A DNA stretch of 64,000 nt, taken from the NCBI GenBank assembly GCA_038323375.1, contig JBBQGV010000001.1:1-64000 (forward strand), written 5' to 3'. The notes below the pieces were generated by a model that was given only the letters and a program-made list of their open reading frames with translations, was not told the DNA's origin and searched no databases. Source of the stretch: JABWAJ01 sp038323375. GTDB lineage: Bacteria > Bacteroidota > Bacteroidia > Chitinophagales > Saprospiraceae. This document shows positions 44,520-53,891 of the stretch, piece by piece (position 1 is the stretch's first letter; every line of letters starts with the position of its first letter). A program made the position numbers and the translations under genes.

Positions 44520-46001
44520 TCAATGCGCTGCACGCTTCTGAAGCAGCCCCTTCCGCTCCATTCCATACACTAACAGCAAATAGAAAACCAGCCATCCTGT
44601 GTTGATCACCGTGCGCAGGATTTGATCTTCCACTTTAGTCGCTTCGCTCAAAAGGTAAATCCCCACAGCCAGGGCAATGTATAAAGCCATACGGCCAATT
44701 GGATAAGGAATTGGATAATACCGCTGTCCAATGACGTAACCCGCTGCCATTATGAAACCAAAACAGGCCAATGATGCCCAGGCCGATCCGGCATACCCAA
44801 TGCGCGGAATCAGCAAAATATTGACCACGAGCGTAATGACAGCGCCGCCTACAGAAATGTAAGCCCCGATATGCGTTTGGTCGGTCAGTTTGTACCAGGT
44901 GGAAAAATTGTAGTAAATACCCAGAAAAAGGTAGGCCATGAGCGTAATCGGCACAATTCCAAGACCTTCTCTGAAATCACTGCCAATCAGGAGTTGAAAA
45001 TAATCAAGGTAAAGCAGGATGCCCAAAAAAGCCACAGCGCCAATCAAGGTGAATGCCTGACCAACCTGGGCGTAAAGACTTCGCGCGTCGGTTCGGTCAG
45101 CGTGGCTGAAAAAGAAAGGTTCAGCGGCGTATTTAAATGCCTGGGTAAACAAATTCATAAGCACTGCAATTTTGATGCAGGCATTGTAAACCCCTAATTG
45201 ATCGAGGTTTTCTTCCAGGGTTCCGGGCAACAGGGATTTGATTAAAAACCGATCTGCAAGCTGATTGATCATCCCCGACAAACCTACTACAACCAATGGC
45301 AACGCATATTTCATCATTTTTAGCCACAAGGCGCGATCGAATTGCCAGTTCACCTTTCGCCAGTAAGGCAACAACATGATGATCGTGACCAAACTGGCAA
45401 GCAGGTTGGCTATAAAAACATAGTGCAATTCATGGTTTGGAAGGTAAACTCCCGGAAACAGGCCATTCTCTTTTCCCATCAAGGGTAAAATCTCCAGAAA
45501 AAATAGGATCAACACTGCATTAACGGCTACGTTCACTACTTTCAGCATGCCAAAACGCCTGGGCCGGTTTTCCATGCGCAGCCGGGCAAACGGGATGGCA
45601 CACAGCACATCAAACCCAAGGATCAGCGCAAAATAAATAATGTATTTTGAATCAGATGGTTGCGTCAGTAAACCAGCTATTTCCGAAGCAAAAAGAAACA
45701 TCAAAGCGCCCAAAAAAACCGTGCTGCTCAATAAGGAAATGGACGCCGTGGAAAAAGCGCGTTCCCGATCCTCTTCCTTTCGGCCAAATCGAAAAAAAGC
45801 AGTTTCCATCCCATACGTCAACAACACCATCAATAACCCTGCATAAGCGTACATCAGGCCGTGGATGCCATATTCATCGCGCTCACCTCTGAATATCCGC
45901 GTCAGATAGGGCGTAATGATGATGAAATTCAACAGGTGAGAAAGGATGGTGGCACCGCCGTAAATGGCAGTTTCGCCGGCTAATTTTTTGAGCAGGGACA
46001 T
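44520..46001 (-). CDS. Polysaccharide (MATE/Wzx-like) flippase
   Basis: 493 residues with 12-14 hydrophobic segments from the start (LLKKLAGETAIYGGATILSHLLNFI, GERDEYGIHGLMYAYAGLLM) to the end (YPIPYPIGRMALYIALAVGI). Length and the N-terminal GETAIYGGATI motif fit the oligosaccharide flippase/Wzx group, which moves lipid-linked sugars to the outer face of the inner membrane. It may act with the sugar transferase at 2568, although the two are not in one operon. The start codon at 46001 is the ATG; a GGA-rich region precedes it without a clear Shine-Dalgarno. Confidence 0.92.
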   Translation of the reverse strand: MSLLKKLAGETAIYGGATILSHLLNFIIITPYLTRIFRGERDEYGIHGLMYAYAGLLMVLLTYGMETAFFRFGRKEEDRERAFSTASISLLSSTVFLGALMFLFASEIAGLLTQPSDSKYIIYFALILGFDVLCAIPFARLRMENRPRRFGMLKVVNVAVNAVLILFFLEILPLMGKENGLFPGVYLPNHELHYVFIANLLASLVTIIMLLPYWRKVNWQFDRALWLKMMKYALPLVVVGLSGMINQLADRFLIKSLLPGTLEENLDQLGVYNACIKIAVLMNLFTQAFKYAAEPFFFSHADRTDARSLYAQVGQAFTLIGAVAFLGILLYLDYFQLLIGSDFREGLGIVPITLMAYLFLGIYYNFSTWYKLTDQTHIGAYISVGGAVITLVVNILLIPRIGYAGSAWASLACFGFIMAAGYVIGQRYYPIPYPIGRMALYIALAVGIYLLSEATKVEDQILRTVINTGWLVFYLLLVYGMERKGLLQKRAAH

Positions 46002-46142
46002 TCCGGGCAGTTTTGTGACGCAAGATTACTAATTAGATGTTAGATATTAGATGATAGAGGTTAGACTTTAGAGACCAAAGCAACAAGATTCCTTTTCCCG
46101 ATGTTAGTATTCTTGAACCTGTTAGGAAAAAATGTATTGACT

Positions 46143-46385
46143 ATGTGGACCGAAGCGAATAACAAACTCAGCGCCAAGCTAACTTTCAAAGACTTTTCTG
46201 GAGCATTTGCCTTTATGACGGAGGTGGCCTTGCTCGCCGAAAAAATGAGCCACCACCCCAATTGGAGCAATGTGTGGAACAAAGTAGAAATCCACCTCAA
46301 TACGCACGATGCGGGCGATACCGTAACCGAAAAAGATCGCAAACTGGCTGCGGCTATTGAAAAGGTTTATATGAAATATAAGTAG
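46143..46385 (+). CDS. Pterin-4a-carbinolamine dehydratase
   Basis: 80 residues from the ATG at 46143; an upstream in-frame ATG adds 14 residues with no family match. The family dehydrates 4a-hydroxytetrahydrobiopterin, and many bacterial copies are found without an aromatic hydroxylase. KMSHHPNWSNVWNKVEIHL is the active-site motif (catalytic His pair, His-Pro-Trp), followed by the THDAGDTVTEKD signature. It is a single-gene unit between the flippase (convergent) and queE. Confidence 0.92.
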   Translation: MWTEANNKLSAKLTFKDFSGAFAFMTEVALLAEKMSHHPNWSNVWNKVEIHLNTHDAGDTVTEKDRKLAAAIEKVYMKYK

Positions 46386-46433
46386 CAAATCAGTAAATTG
46401 CATTTCGCCGTTTTGCGTTTTGCTCTTTCTTTT

Positions 46434-47063
46434 CTAAGGGATGTGCAACACTTTATGCGTTTGCAAGCTCAATCGCCACTTCGGATGGGCAAGGCAATAC
46501 GCCAGGGTGAGCTGAATGTTCTGCGCCTGCTGCGGGCTGTCCATCGGTTGCAGGAAAAAGTGCTCAAAATCAAGCTTTTCAAAGTGTTCCGGCTCCGCAC
46601 CAGGCTGCGGAAACACCAATTTCAATTCATGGCCCGCAAGCAGGATCAACTCCGAGCCGGCTTTGGGACTCACGCATATCCAGTCTATTCCCGGTGGCGG
46701 CAGGATGGTGCCATTGGTTTCAATAGCCACTTCAAATCCTTTTTGATGAAATGCCGCAAGGAGCGGCTCATCGAGTTGCAACAAAGGTTCGCCGCCGGTA
46801 CACACCACGTAGGGTTTTCCGCCTCCCGGCCATTGCGCGGCTACGGCTACGGCCAAAGCCTCTGCGGTTTTGAAACGTCCGCCGTTTGGGCCGTCAGTGC
46901 CTACGAAATCCGTATCGCAAAACTGGCACACTGCTTTACTGCGGTCTTCTTCCCTGCCGCTCCAGAGATTGCAGCCCGTGAACCTGCAAAATACCGCTGC
47001 GCGCCCGGTTTGTGCGCCCTCGCCCTGTAAGGTGTAGTATATTTCTTTGACTTTGTATGACAT
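46434..47063 (-). CDS. queE: 7-carboxy-7-deazaguanine synthase QueE
   Basis: 209-residue radical-SAM enzyme converting CPH4 to 7-carboxy-7-deazaguanine on the way to queuosine. VKEIYYTLQGEGAQTGRAAV precedes CRFTGCNLWSGREEDRSKAV and CQFCDTDFVGTDG, the expanded cluster motif typical of this type. VVCTGGEPLLQLDEPL and the C-terminal LSLQTHKVLHIP are also canonical. Three bases separate its start from the stop of nusB, so the two are co-transcribed. The rest of the queuosine pathway is not in the window. Confidence 0.95.
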   Translation of the reverse strand: MSYKVKEIYYTLQGEGAQTGRAAVFCRFTGCNLWSGREEDRSKAVCQFCDTDFVGTDGPNGGRFKTAEALAVAVAAQWPGGGKPYVVCTGGEPLLQLDEPLLAAFHQKGFEVAIETNGTILPPPGIDWICVSPKAGSELILLAGHELKLVFPQPGAEPEHFEKLDFEHFFLQPMDSPQQAQNIQLTLAYCLAHPKWRLSLQTHKVLHIP

Positions 47064-47066
47064 CTG

Positions 47067-48002
47067 CTACTCAATCAACCCCCGTCCTTCTTTCACAATC
47101 TTGCCGTCTTTCTGCAATTTTTTCATCAGACGATCGAGAATGCCGTTTATAAAATCTTTGCTTTTGTCGGTACTGTACAGCTTTGAAATTTCAACGTATT
47201 CGTTTAAGGTCACTTTGGTAGGAATGCTCGGAAAATACATCATTTCGCAGAGTGCCATTTTGATGAGGATCATATCTATGACCGCCACGCGTTCCGCATC
47301 CCAGTTTTTAAGGGCGGGTTCGATGATTTCGAGCAATTCGCCATCGGTATGAAAAGATTTGTCTACCAGTAGCTCGCCAAACTCCTTCACGGCTTCTTCC
47401 GGCGGGCGGTAAGCATCATAAAAATCAGCTTCAGCCGGCAATGCTTTCAAGATCTTTTTCATAGACCCGACAATGAGCGACTTATCGTCAATCCAGGCAG
47501 GGTAGTGGTCTTCCACCAATTCATTAAATGTCTCGTCGGCGCAGCAATGCTTGTAAAGGAAGAGCAGCATCTCCATGTGGTCTTCCTCATCTGTGCCCTT
47601 TTTTAGGACGTAGTTTTTGTATTCTTCCGATTTTGCAAAATCAGAATAGACCAAGCGTACATTGTCCTCGTCAATCATGTCGTCGAGGTGATAGGCGCGG
47701 ATCAGGCGCTTGAGTCCCGGGTTTTCGGAAAGAGAAGCCAACAAACTATTGTCGTATAGTTTGGCTGTAAAGAGCCGGTCTTCGTCCGTAGGGCGCAGTT
47801 TGGCTGTTTTTTTTGAGGCATCCTGGCGTGCAAAACCTGCAATGCGGATCATCGCATCGAGATTGAACAACAACAACTCGAAAGAGCGGCTGATGCCTTT
47901 GCGGTAAAGCTGCATGACACTGCCGAAGTCCATGTCCTGAACTTTGCCAGCGGCATAAAGTACCTGCATAACTTTGATACGAACGTTTCTTCTGCTCAAC
48001 AT
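47067..48002 (-). CDS. nusB: Transcription antitermination protein NusB
   Basis: 311 residues, the long Bacteroidota form; short NusB proteins have about 140. The first 190 residues begin LSRRNVRIKVMQVLYA and are an extension with a helical middle. The C-terminal NusB domain includes IIEPALKNWDAERVAVIDMI, MALCEMMYFPSIPTKVTLNE and DFINGILDRLMKKL. It binds boxA RNA with S10 in rRNA antitermination. queE follows after three bases. Confidence 0.95.
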   Translation of the reverse strand: MLSRRNVRIKVMQVLYAAGKVQDMDFGSVMQLYRKGISRSFELLLFNLDAMIRIAGFARQDASKKTAKLRPTDEDRLFTAKLYDNSLLASLSENPGLKRLIRAYHLDDMIDEDNVRLVYSDFAKSEEYKNYVLKKGTDEEDHMEMLLFLYKHCCADETFNELVEDHYPAWIDDKSLIVGSMKKILKALPAEADFYDAYRPPEEAVKEFGELLVDKSFHTDGELLEIIEPALKNWDAERVAVIDMILIKMALCEMMYFPSIPTKVTLNEYVEISKLYSTDKSKDFINGILDRLMKKLQKDGKIVKEGRGLIE

Positions 48003-48066
48003 GACTTTTCTGGAAGCAGTTTTTTATGAGACTGTAAAGGAAAGTAAATTTCCTTACTCCCGTTGC

Positions 48067-49551
48067 TTATTTCAAAAACTTCTCCTTAATCTTTGCATAG
48101 TCCGGCAACTGACGGTAGTGCCAGTTCATAACGACCTTCCCGTTTTTCATCAAAACCAATCCCGGATTTGAGCGAATAATGGTTTTCAACAGGATATCGT
48201 CAGCGGTGTAGAAGGGGTACTCTGCACCAATTTTTTGACGAAAACTCCCAATGGTTTGCGCATCCAGATAAGCCGTGATGGCATACCCGTTCAGCCCTTC
48301 CTTTTTACCGGCCATCAAAACCGGGTTTATTTTTTCTTTCCACGCTTTAAGGTATCCTTCATCCTTCCAGGTCTTCGTTTTGATCGTATCCCTGCGTTCC
48401 TGCACTCCGGCTGCTTTCCGAGCGATCTGAATCGTGTTCGCCATGCGAATGGTATCCGGAACGTACAAGGTATCCGTGGAAGTGATAATCACTGTGGTAT
48501 CCTCGCCGCCGTACAATTTGTAGGCAATTACCATGAAGCTGTAATTAGAATCCGCCAGAATCGCTTCTGTTACGTTACTTCCCACAAGATCCGATACTTC
48601 GAATTCGCTGAGTTTGGTTTGAGAAACCGTCGGCTCCGATTTCACTTGTTCCAACTCCCATTCTTCGCCCGGATATTTCTGAAATTCTTTCATGTACTGG
48701 TCATAAGGTAACTCCACAACCTCGCCCGTTTTTTTATTGGTCATTTTGTACTCCAAAATATCTACTGCATTGAGGGCGTCAAGTTCGGCCTGCATCTGCT
48801 CGCGAATATTGACGCCAACTTTGAACGGACGAAAATCAACATCCGGCAGGTTCCACACAAAATTGCTCATGCAATACACCGTCAGCAATGCTGTGGAAAT
48901 AACCGCAAGTCCCAAATTCATCGGCGCACTGAACAACGCGTGCATGTGTTTGGAACGGAACAGGAACAGGAAAGCAGGAATGAGCAAAAACAGGTCTTTG
49001 AAAAAAGAAATTTTGGGTTTCAGTTTAATGAAATCGCCGAAGCACCCGCAATCGGTTACTTTCATATTGCTTTCCACATAACTGCCCCATTGGCCGAACT
49101 GGAAAAAGTTTACGCCTTCCGGTACGTAGCCGGTTAGGTAAGTAAAGCCCGTGAGGAACGTAAAAAAGCCCACCAGCAAGAGGAATGCCCACGCCGTAAA
49201 CTTGCGGTAAGCGCCGATGAGGAGGAAAAGCCCCAGCACGATTTCAAAAACGATCATAAAAACCGAAAAACTGGCAGAATATTCCGCAAATTTTGGAAAC
49301 AAAGGTGCCAGAAAAGAGAACCAGGTGTCTTTGAAGACGACCTCGAATTGTTCAAAATATTGCTCCATTTTATAAGCCGTGCCCAGTGGGTCAATGGCTT
49401 TAACAGCGCCTGAAAACACAAAAAGTGCCCCTGCAAAGTTCTGAAAAAAACTCAGGAACCAGCTTTTTACTTTGTGGAGTCCGAAGTCCATGAACGCTGT
49501 CAAAAGGAGAGCCGCGATGGCCGTTGCGATGAAAATTGTACCTAAACCCAT
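48067..49551 (-). CDS. BT_3928-like DoxX-family membrane protein
   Basis: 494 residues from the ATG at 49551 (the open frame extends 12 codons upstream). The first 200 residues have several helices with the DoxX-like FSGAVKAIDPLGTAYKMEQY and MEQYFEQFEVVF. Residues 260-340 are charged and periplasmic. The last 100 residues resemble a thioredoxin fold without the CxxC motif (YFTADDILLKTIIRSN-type, PGLVLMKNGKVVMNWHYRQL). In Bacteroidota it commonly sits beside DUF1599 and tpiA, and here DUF1599 is directly upstream, separated by two small hairpins. The function is not established. Confidence 0.85.
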   Translation of the reverse strand: MGLGTIFIATAIAALLLTAFMDFGLHKVKSWFLSFFQNFAGALFVFSGAVKAIDPLGTAYKMEQYFEQFEVVFKDTWFSFLAPLFPKFAEYSASFSVFMIVFEIVLGLFLLIGAYRKFTAWAFLLLVGFFTFLTGFTYLTGYVPEGVNFFQFGQWGSYVESNMKVTDCGCFGDFIKLKPKISFFKDLFLLIPAFLFLFRSKHMHALFSAPMNLGLAVISTALLTVYCMSNFVWNLPDVDFRPFKVGVNIREQMQAELDALNAVDILEYKMTNKKTGEVVELPYDQYMKEFQKYPGEEWELEQVKSEPTVSQTKLSEFEVSDLVGSNVTEAILADSNYSFMVIAYKLYGGEDTTVIITSTDTLYVPDTIRMANTIQIARKAAGVQERRDTIKTKTWKDEGYLKAWKEKINPVLMAGKKEGLNGYAITAYLDAQTIGSFRQKIGAEYPFYTADDILLKTIIRSNPGLVLMKNGKVVMNWHYRQLPDYAKIKEKFLK

Positions 49552-49570
49552 GATTGGTATATGTTTGTTG

Positions 49571-49610
49571 GGGTTGAAAATCTTCAACCCTTACAGAAAA
49601 TCTTCAACCC
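49571..49610. repeat. Two short hairpins, GGGTTGAAAATCTTCAACCC type
   Basis: GGGTTGAAAATCTTCAACCC (49571-49590) and a following CAGAAAATCTTCAACCC copy sit in the gap between DUF1599 and the BT_3928-like gene. On the coding strand the first repeat begins directly after the DUF1599 stop TAA. The family matches 6506-6599 with paired stem changes (GGGCTGA/TCAGCCC there). Confidence 0.8.
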
Positions 49611-50144
49611 TTACGAAAGTTTAATGAGTGCAAAAATAGCATAGTTAATGATATCGCGGTAATTCGCGTCTACTCCTTCCGAAGCAATCGTTTGCCCGCG
49701 GTTGTCTTCGATCTGCCGGATGCGCAGCAATTTGGACAAAATCAGGTCGGTCATGGAACTGACGCGAAGTTCGCGCCAGACTTCGCCGTAGTCGTGATTT
49801 TTTTGCTGTAAAAGCCTGCGGGTTTCTGTCAACTGTTGGTCGTATAGTGCGCTGACCGTTTCGAGCGGCAATTCAAGCGGCGTATCTGCTGGTAAATCAT
49901 GCTGGATCAACGCAATAATGCTGTAATTAACTAATCCCAGAAATTCGTCGGCTATCGGGTCGCTGACCTGCTGAACGCCTTTTTCTTCGATGCTACGAAT
50001 GCGCCACGCTTTGATGTAAAGCTGATCCGTCAACGAACTTGGCCTCAAAATCCGCCAGGAAGTACCGTAGTCGTGCGTTTTTTTGATAAAAACATCGCGG
50101 CATTTGGTTGCGATGGCATCAAACTGTTGGAGTGTAAGTTCCAT
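49611..50144 (-). CDS. DUF1599 domain protein with an internal duplication
   Basis: 177 residues, DUF1599 family of Bacteroidota, role unknown. The domain occurs twice: residues 10-85 (KKTHDYGTSWRILRPSSLTD, KAWRIRSIEEKG) and 100-177 (QKNHDYGEVWRELRVSSMTD, KLLRIRQIEDNRG). Conserved HDYGxxWRxLRxSSxTDxxxxKxxRIRxIE in both halves suggests a shared, probably nucleotide-related, pocket. It precedes the BT_3928-like gene, a recurring pair. Confidence 0.88.
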   Translation of the reverse strand: MELTLQQFDAIATKCRDVFIKKTHDYGTSWRILRPSSLTDQLYIKAWRIRSIEEKGVQQVSDPIADEFLGLVNYSIIALIQHDLPADTPLELPLETVSALYDQQLTETRRLLQQKNHDYGEVWRELRVSSMTDLILSKLLRIRQIEDNRGQTIASEGVDANYRDIINYAIFALIKLS

Positions 50145-50248
50145 TCTTTTTTGGTAAAGATAGTCAGCCTTCGGGCCAAGGTGCAGTTAACAAGTTGTTA
50201 TTGAATTGCAAACAATTTTGCCTCCCTTGAAGAGTCCCTTCCAGGACA

Positions 50249-50632
50249 TTAAACCAGATCTTTCTCATCCCAATTTTTTCCGTGTTTTTCCTTGATGATT
50301 TCCTTCAATTCGAGCGATTCTTCCGGTTCTTCGCGGGGAGGGAGTTCTCCCTTACGCTTCATCTTTTCGATTTCTTTTTGAATGGCACGATCTTCCCAAT
50401 CTTCTGCTCCGTGCTCCATACCTGGAATACCGAATACGCTCATAAAATGAATGGCCAATCCAATGCCCCAGCCCATCATCGGATAAAAAAACCACCAGTC
50501 TCCAAAACTGGTCACGATGTTCAGCACCAAAAGAAAAGCGCCAACGCTCACATAAGAATTGAAGTGCTGGTAAAACTCTTTTTTTGCCTTTACCCGTTTT
50601 CGGGCTTTTTCATAAGGATCATTTGTTTTCAT
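50249..50632 (-). CDS. 2TM-domain protein
   Basis: 127 residues with the 2TM domain: RVKAKKEFYQHFNSYVSVGA leads into a helix (VGAFLLVLNIVTSF) and GDWWFFYPMMGWGIGLAIHF into a second. HGAEDWEDRAIQKEIEKMKR is the usual charged continuation. The domain is often joined to LytTR or histidine-kinase partners in Bacteroidota, none of which is present here. The gene stands alone with a soluble tail. Confidence 0.85.
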   Translation of the reverse strand: MKTNDPYEKARKRVKAKKEFYQHFNSYVSVGAFLLVLNIVTSFGDWWFFYPMMGWGIGLAIHFMSVFGIPGMEHGAEDWEDRAIQKEIEKMKRKGELPPREEPEESLELKEIIKEKHGKNWDEKDLV

Positions 50633-50794
50633 ACGCGGATGTATTTTCTAATAAAGGTGGCAATCATTATTTAAGTTGGCAGTTTTTCAGGTGGCAGGTG
50701 GCAGTTAATTTAGGATTATAAAATGTTGGTAGTTGGTTTTGAATACATAACCTGATCAGAAGTAAGCGCAATCCTGCCCACTGCCAACTGTCGC

Positions 50795-51169
50795 CTATCC
50801 AAAAACACCCCGCACCAACTTCCCAGTCCATGCACCCAAACCGCCATACAAGCCCCCCAGTACAGCTGTGAGCACAATCGCCCCCGTAGCGCCAATGCCG
50901 CCAAAGAGGCCACCAATGCGTTCACCAAGAATGCCGCCATTCAGCCCGCTAAGATACGACGCGTGGAGTCCCCAAAGGAGCATTCCTCCTAAAAAACCTG
51001 CCGCAAATACCCATTTTTTTAATCCGTCTGCAAAAAACAGACCGCCCAGCAAGCCCAAAACAAGCACCCGCCACCACGGCAGCAAAGTTGCGGTATACCA
51101 ACCGCCGACTGCAATGAGCAATACAATGGCCGTTAACCGCAACAGGCTGGATAATTCATTTTTTTTCAT
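50795..51169 (-). CDS. Small membrane protein of unknown function
   Basis: 124 residues with about four hydrophobic glycine-rich segments (LLRLTAIVLLIAVGGWY, WWRVLVLGLLGGLFF, FAAGFLGGMLLWGLHASYLS, GIGATGAIVLTAVLGGLYGG). No family is recognised. It could be a Bacteroidota envelope protein. It lies after the family 1 hairpin that follows the penicillin acylase gene. Confidence 0.7.
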   Translation of the reverse strand: MKKNELSSLLRLTAIVLLIAVGGWYTATLLPWWRVLVLGLLGGLFFADGLKKWVFAAGFLGGMLLWGLHASYLSGLNGGILGERIGGLFGGIGATGAIVLTAVLGGLYGGLGAWTGKLVRGVFG

Positions 51170-51198
51170 GTGAAAATATATTATTAGCCAATTTGTTT

Positions 51199-51340
51199 AG
51201 TGACTGTCCATTTAGTCCTGTGTCTGCTCTTTAGAGTTTGAGAACAAGGCGTGTTTCGACGCAAAAGCGGGAGTTTACTCGCGTAAATGACCGATTTTGG
51301 GGCGAAACACAACGCAGTTATCGGACTCTAAAGACAGGCA
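51199..51340. repeat. Family 1 hairpin element after the penicillin acylase gene
   Basis: On the coding strand it reads TAG (stop), then at once TGCCTGTCTTTAGAGTCCGA, TAACTGCGTTGTG, an inner CCCCAAAATCGG, GGTCATTTACGCGAGTAA, and the distal arm CTCAAACTCTAAAGAGCAGA, ending with CACAGG. There is no spacer between the stop and the arm. A further 12 bases (AGTGACTGTCCA, 51199-51210) match the flank of the 58033 copy. Confidence 0.88.
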
Positions 51341-53824
51341 CTATTTAGATCTCATTTCCACACGCCCACGAATTTTTCCCCGCCCATCGTTCACATCCTT
51401 CATAAACAACAAGTCGTAATAACGGCCCGCCGCCCAATCTGCTACCGAATTATCGTAATACGGACTGCCGGGATTGCCCGATTGTCCCCCCGGATAAACG
51501 CCATGTGCTTTCGGCGAATCGCCAAGCTCCACAATCATGCGCCAGGAAGGGCCGTTCGCTTTGCTGATGGCATTCGGGGCTTCGAAATAGCCGCCGCATT
51601 GGACGTCATTGGCAGAAAACGCAGGAATATTGGCCAAATGCGTGATGTTGGTGCCTTTTTGTTTCGACCAGTTGAAACCCTCTGTTTCATAGCGATCGCG
51701 CAGGGTTTCCACCATCTCGCCAAAGGCCGTGGTCACAATTTCCCCGGCTGTTTCGTTGTGATTGGTGCAATAGTCGTCAAAAATGGCGTGTTCCGGCTGT
51801 TGCTCCAGCAGTTCCAGCAAGCGCCAGGTTTCGGGGAATAGCACCTCCATAGAGTCCCGGATTTCAAAATCAAAAAGGTCTTCAAAAGCGCGTCGGTTGG
51901 TTGCCCGGAACCACACCTCAAAAGCGGCAGGTGCTTTAGAAGCGCCCTCGAAACGAAAATCCCAGCTTTTTAAATCGGTCAATATTTTTTTACCAAGCGG
52001 GTCTTTTACCTGCGATACGTCCAGCAACCCCAATAACAAGGGTGCTCCTTCTTCCGCTTTGATGCTGTAATTATCGTTTTGCAACGCCATCATATCTTCC
52101 GCCGTTGCGCCTTTCATGGCTTCGATGCGCCGGTTGATGTACCGACCCCGGTAGTCGTCAAAACCGCCATTGTAATAATAAGGATAATCGGAGCCGGTGG
52201 AGCGCTGATTGGCAGAAGCAACAAACCCGCGATTCGGGTTGAGTACCTTCGGAATTTGATCGGCGGGGATAAAACCCTGCCACGCGTTGGCCGAAAGGCT
52301 GCCGTCCTGAACAAACCGCCCTTGCTCCTGCTGCTTGATCGGAAATTTCCCGGCTACTGTGATCGCAATATCGCCGTTCCTGGAAGCAAAAACGATGTTT
52401 TGAGCCGGACTTTCGAGGCAACTAACCGCTGCATTGTAGGCTGTATAATCTTTGGATTTCATCAGGCCAAAAAACAGTCCCACTTCATTCGGGCAGGTCT
52501 CCGAAGGGATATCGTGCGCAACCCAGCGCATGGCCATATCTAAATATTCCGAGGGTTCAGTTTCGTAAACAACGGGTCCCCAAATGGTATATTTTACTTG
52601 ATCGGTTACTGGTTCTTTCCGTCCGCGCACCCGGATGACTTCCTCCCGGATTTCCGTTTGCTTCGGCGCGCCGTCAAGCAAATAACTGTTTTTGTTTGCA
52701 TCCGCCCAACGGATACGGTACCAGTCGAGCACATCCTGCCCCACATTGGTCAATCCCCAGGCGATGTTTTCATTAAACCCAATGACAATACCCGGAACGC
52801 CGGGCAGGGAAACCCCGTAAGCATTCAACTGCGGCGTATGGATTTGCACCTCGTACCAAATCGAAGGCAGCGTGAGCCGAAGGTGCGGGTCGTTGCAAAG
52901 CATCGGGTTGCCCGAGGCTGTTTTACTGCCCGACAAAGCCCAGTTGTTACTGCCGATACCTTCCGGCGATTGTGGGATGTTTTTAAAAGGAATCAGGCCG
53001 CTGAGCTGGGGCTGGAGATCGGGTTTAGCGACGGATTTAAAAATCCAGCTCACTTCTGCGGGTATGATAGGCGATTGCTTAGGATTGTATTCCGGGTACA
53101 AAAAGCGGAACAATTCTTCCCCAAACAGCTCTATGGAATTGGATGCGCCAATGTCATCACTTCGGGAACAAAGGGTCTCGGCCATGTTTTTCAGCATGAG
53201 CGAAGTCTTGAGCGGCGTCCAGAGCTCAGGTGCATACCCCAGCAATTTGAATTCCAGCGGGTAATGTTCCGGTTTCAGCGAAGCCACCCAGGCGTTGATC
53301 CCGGCAGTATAAGCTTCGATGATCGCCATTTCTTCCGGTTTTTTTTTCCAGGCTTCCAGCGCGCGTTCGGCAGCAAAAACCATGCCTTTGCGGCGTTGCA
53401 ACCGGTCGCGTTTCAAGGTGCGTTCGCCCAGAATTTCCGACAATCTGCCGCCCACAGAGCGTGTGGCAATGTCCATTTGCCAAAGCCGGTTTTGGGCAGT
53501 GATGTAGCCCTGCGCAAAAGCAGCATCAGGTTCGCTTTCCGCGAAAATATGCGGCACCATGCGGTCGTCGAGCAGGATGGAAACCTGTTTCCCCTGAACA
53601 GGGAATTCAATAGCCTCGTTAGCCATGGCACCAAGTGGTTCCGCATTTTGCCAGAATCCCTTCGCAGGGTCAAAAAATGGACCGACGGCTGGCAAAGGCG
53701 CTCCAAAAGGGTGAAACCAATTGCTGATGAGGACAAGGCCTATTGCAAATGCAAGCGCGATCTCCGCTTTCACCCGCGGCGATCTGTTTTTAAAAGAAAA
53801 TTTGGATAGCGTCACTTTCTGCAT
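51341..53824 (-). CDS. Penicillin acylase family protein (Ntn hydrolase)
   Basis: 827 residues. The family is made as one chain and cut autocatalytically to expose an N-terminal serine. The conserved SNNWALSGSKTASGNPML starts at Ser 292, so the small chain would be about 291 residues. The first hydrophobic segment (ALAFAIGLVLISNWF) may be a signal anchor. LLDDRMVPHIFAESEPDAAF is the usual N-terminal motif, and LCNDPHLRLTLPSIWYE follows the serine. Its natural substrate could be an acyl-homoserine lactone, a lipid amide or an antibiotic. This is inference from the family. The family 1 repeat begins at its stop codon. Confidence 0.92.
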   Translation of the reverse strand: MQKVTLSKFSFKNRSPRVKAEIALAFAIGLVLISNWFHPFGAPLPAVGPFFDPAKGFWQNAEPLGAMANEAIEFPVQGKQVSILLDDRMVPHIFAESEPDAAFAQGYITAQNRLWQMDIATRSVGGRLSEILGERTLKRDRLQRRKGMVFAAERALEAWKKKPEEMAIIEAYTAGINAWVASLKPEHYPLEFKLLGYAPELWTPLKTSLMLKNMAETLCSRSDDIGASNSIELFGEELFRFLYPEYNPKQSPIIPAEVSWIFKSVAKPDLQPQLSGLIPFKNIPQSPEGIGSNNWALSGSKTASGNPMLCNDPHLRLTLPSIWYEVQIHTPQLNAYGVSLPGVPGIVIGFNENIAWGLTNVGQDVLDWYRIRWADANKNSYLLDGAPKQTEIREEVIRVRGRKEPVTDQVKYTIWGPVVYETEPSEYLDMAMRWVAHDIPSETCPNEVGLFFGLMKSKDYTAYNAAVSCLESPAQNIVFASRNGDIAITVAGKFPIKQQEQGRFVQDGSLSANAWQGFIPADQIPKVLNPNRGFVASANQRSTGSDYPYYYNGGFDDYRGRYINRRIEAMKGATAEDMMALQNDNYSIKAEEGAPLLLGLLDVSQVKDPLGKKILTDLKSWDFRFEGASKAPAAFEVWFRATNRRAFEDLFDFEIRDSMEVLFPETWRLLELLEQQPEHAIFDDYCTNHNETAGEIVTTAFGEMVETLRDRYETEGFNWSKQKGTNITHLANIPAFSANDVQCGGYFEAPNAISKANGPSWRMIVELGDSPKAHGVYPGGQSGNPGSPYYDNSVADWAAGRYYDLLFMKDVNDGRGKIRGRVEMRSK

Positions 53825-53878
53825 TTTTTCGAGGGCAAAAAGGTACGCATATTATGGCAAATGTTAAGAAAAAGCCAT

Positions 53879-53886
53879 TATATTTG
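53879..53886 (+). promoter_or_regulatory. -7 box of a candidate small RNA
   Basis: TATATTTG matches the Bacteroidota -7 consensus TAnnTTTG exactly. It points away from the penicillin acylase gene and towards a hairpin-plus-T-run 48 bases further on, with no plus-strand gene nearby. No -33 TTG is visible at the usual spacing. Confidence 0.4.
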
Positions 53887-53891
53887 CGATA

